Source: Bacteroidota bacterium
GTDB lineage: Bacteria; Bacteroidota; Bacteroidia; Chitinophagales; Chitinophagaceae
Length of the DNA stretch: 5,897 nucleotides
Assembly (NCBI GenBank): GCA_023429365.1
Contig: JAEYVW010000199.1
Location: 1 to 5,897 of the forward strand
Direction of reading: 5' to 3'
Every line of letters begins with the position of its first letter. Position 1 is the stretch's first letter. A program made the translations under genes and the position numbers. Shown piece by piece: positions 5,704 through 5,897 of the stretch. The notes under the pieces were generated by a model, which saw nothing but the letters and a program-made list of their open reading frames with translations, was not told the origin of the DNA and ran no database searches.

Positions 5704-5897
5704 CAAACTCAAAAGCCTGCTATGCAATGCAAGTACCTGTGGAATGAGTAACTGCTGCTCGTCGTTGACCAGTACTGAATCGCAGAGTTTCATTTTTATA
5801 TTCTCGTCGAGCTGGCGACTCATGCGCTGCGCCACTTCTTCGCGGGTGATGCCGTCGCGCTGCATGATACGGTGTACGCGAAGGGGCAGGGGCGTGT
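5680..5897 (-). CDS. coaE: Dephospho-CoA kinase, C-terminal part
   Basis: The - strand is open from the right edge to a TAA at 5682-5680 and gives 71 residues starting RPLPLRVHRIMQRDGITREEV. Dephospho-CoA kinase is a cytoplasmic P-loop kinase that phosphorylates the 3'-hydroxyl of dephospho-CoA in the last step of CoA synthesis. The visible part matches the family's C-terminal third: PLPLR-x-x-R-x-M-x-RDG-(I/L)-(T/S)-REEV, then RMSRQLDENIKMKLCDSVLVND and the helix EQQLLIPQVLALHSRLLSLA. The recurring RDG-x-(T/S)-x-EE pattern and the ND before the last helix are typical. The P-loop and the start lie outside the window. The last residues (AGEMGRR) are encoded by a copy of the 53-bp repeat that continues downstream, so the native C-terminus may have been replaced or extended. 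No internal stop or frameshift is seen. Confidence 0.88.
   Translation of the reverse strand, partial: TPLPLRVHRIMQRDGITREEVAQRMSRQLDENIKMKLCDSVLVNDEQQLLIPQVLALHSRLLSLAGEMGRR

Overview
The window looks like chromosomal DNA from a Bacteroidota bacterium, most likely of the Chitinophagaceae or a related group. Four things point there. SecD and SecF are fused into one SecDF protein. The two best promoter candidates carry the Bacteroidota-type TAnnTTTG box. Start codons lack a clear Shine-Dalgarno sequence. The proteins read like their Bacteroidota relatives. The taxonomic call comes from recalled family patterns, not from a search.

Layout. Positions 1-96 hold the 3' end of a HesB/IscA-type iron-sulfur assembly protein on the + strand. 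A strong 15-bp hairpin (138-178) separates it from the convergent secDF gene (194-3349, - strand), a complete 1051-residue Sec-translocon accessory protein. A 383-bp divergent intergenic region (3350-3732) carries candidate promoters for secDF and for a complete class I aminotransferase of the aspartate aminotransferase type (3733-4923, + strand). After that come about 756 bp with no credible gene, full of repeats. The right edge (5680-5897, - strand) is the 3' end of coaE, dephospho-CoA kinase.

The genes are unrelated housekeeping functions: Fe-S cluster assembly, protein export, amino-acid metabolism and CoA synthesis. They sit in alternating orientations and do not form an operon. I see no defence system, CRISPR array, transposase, integrase or biosynthetic cluster.

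The only structure not explained by genes is the 4924-5703 repeat region. It contains REP-like palindromes flanked by a TTTATGGG-type arm, two ~122-bp tandem units phased with those palindromes and containing a 9-bp-period CACGAAT array, a GC-rich motif with 8-bp internal period in both orientations, and a 53-bp tandem repeat. The last copy of the 53-bp repeat runs into coaE and supplies its final codons. This is the most interesting part of the window, but it looks like dispersed intergenic repeat DNA rather than a new functional system.
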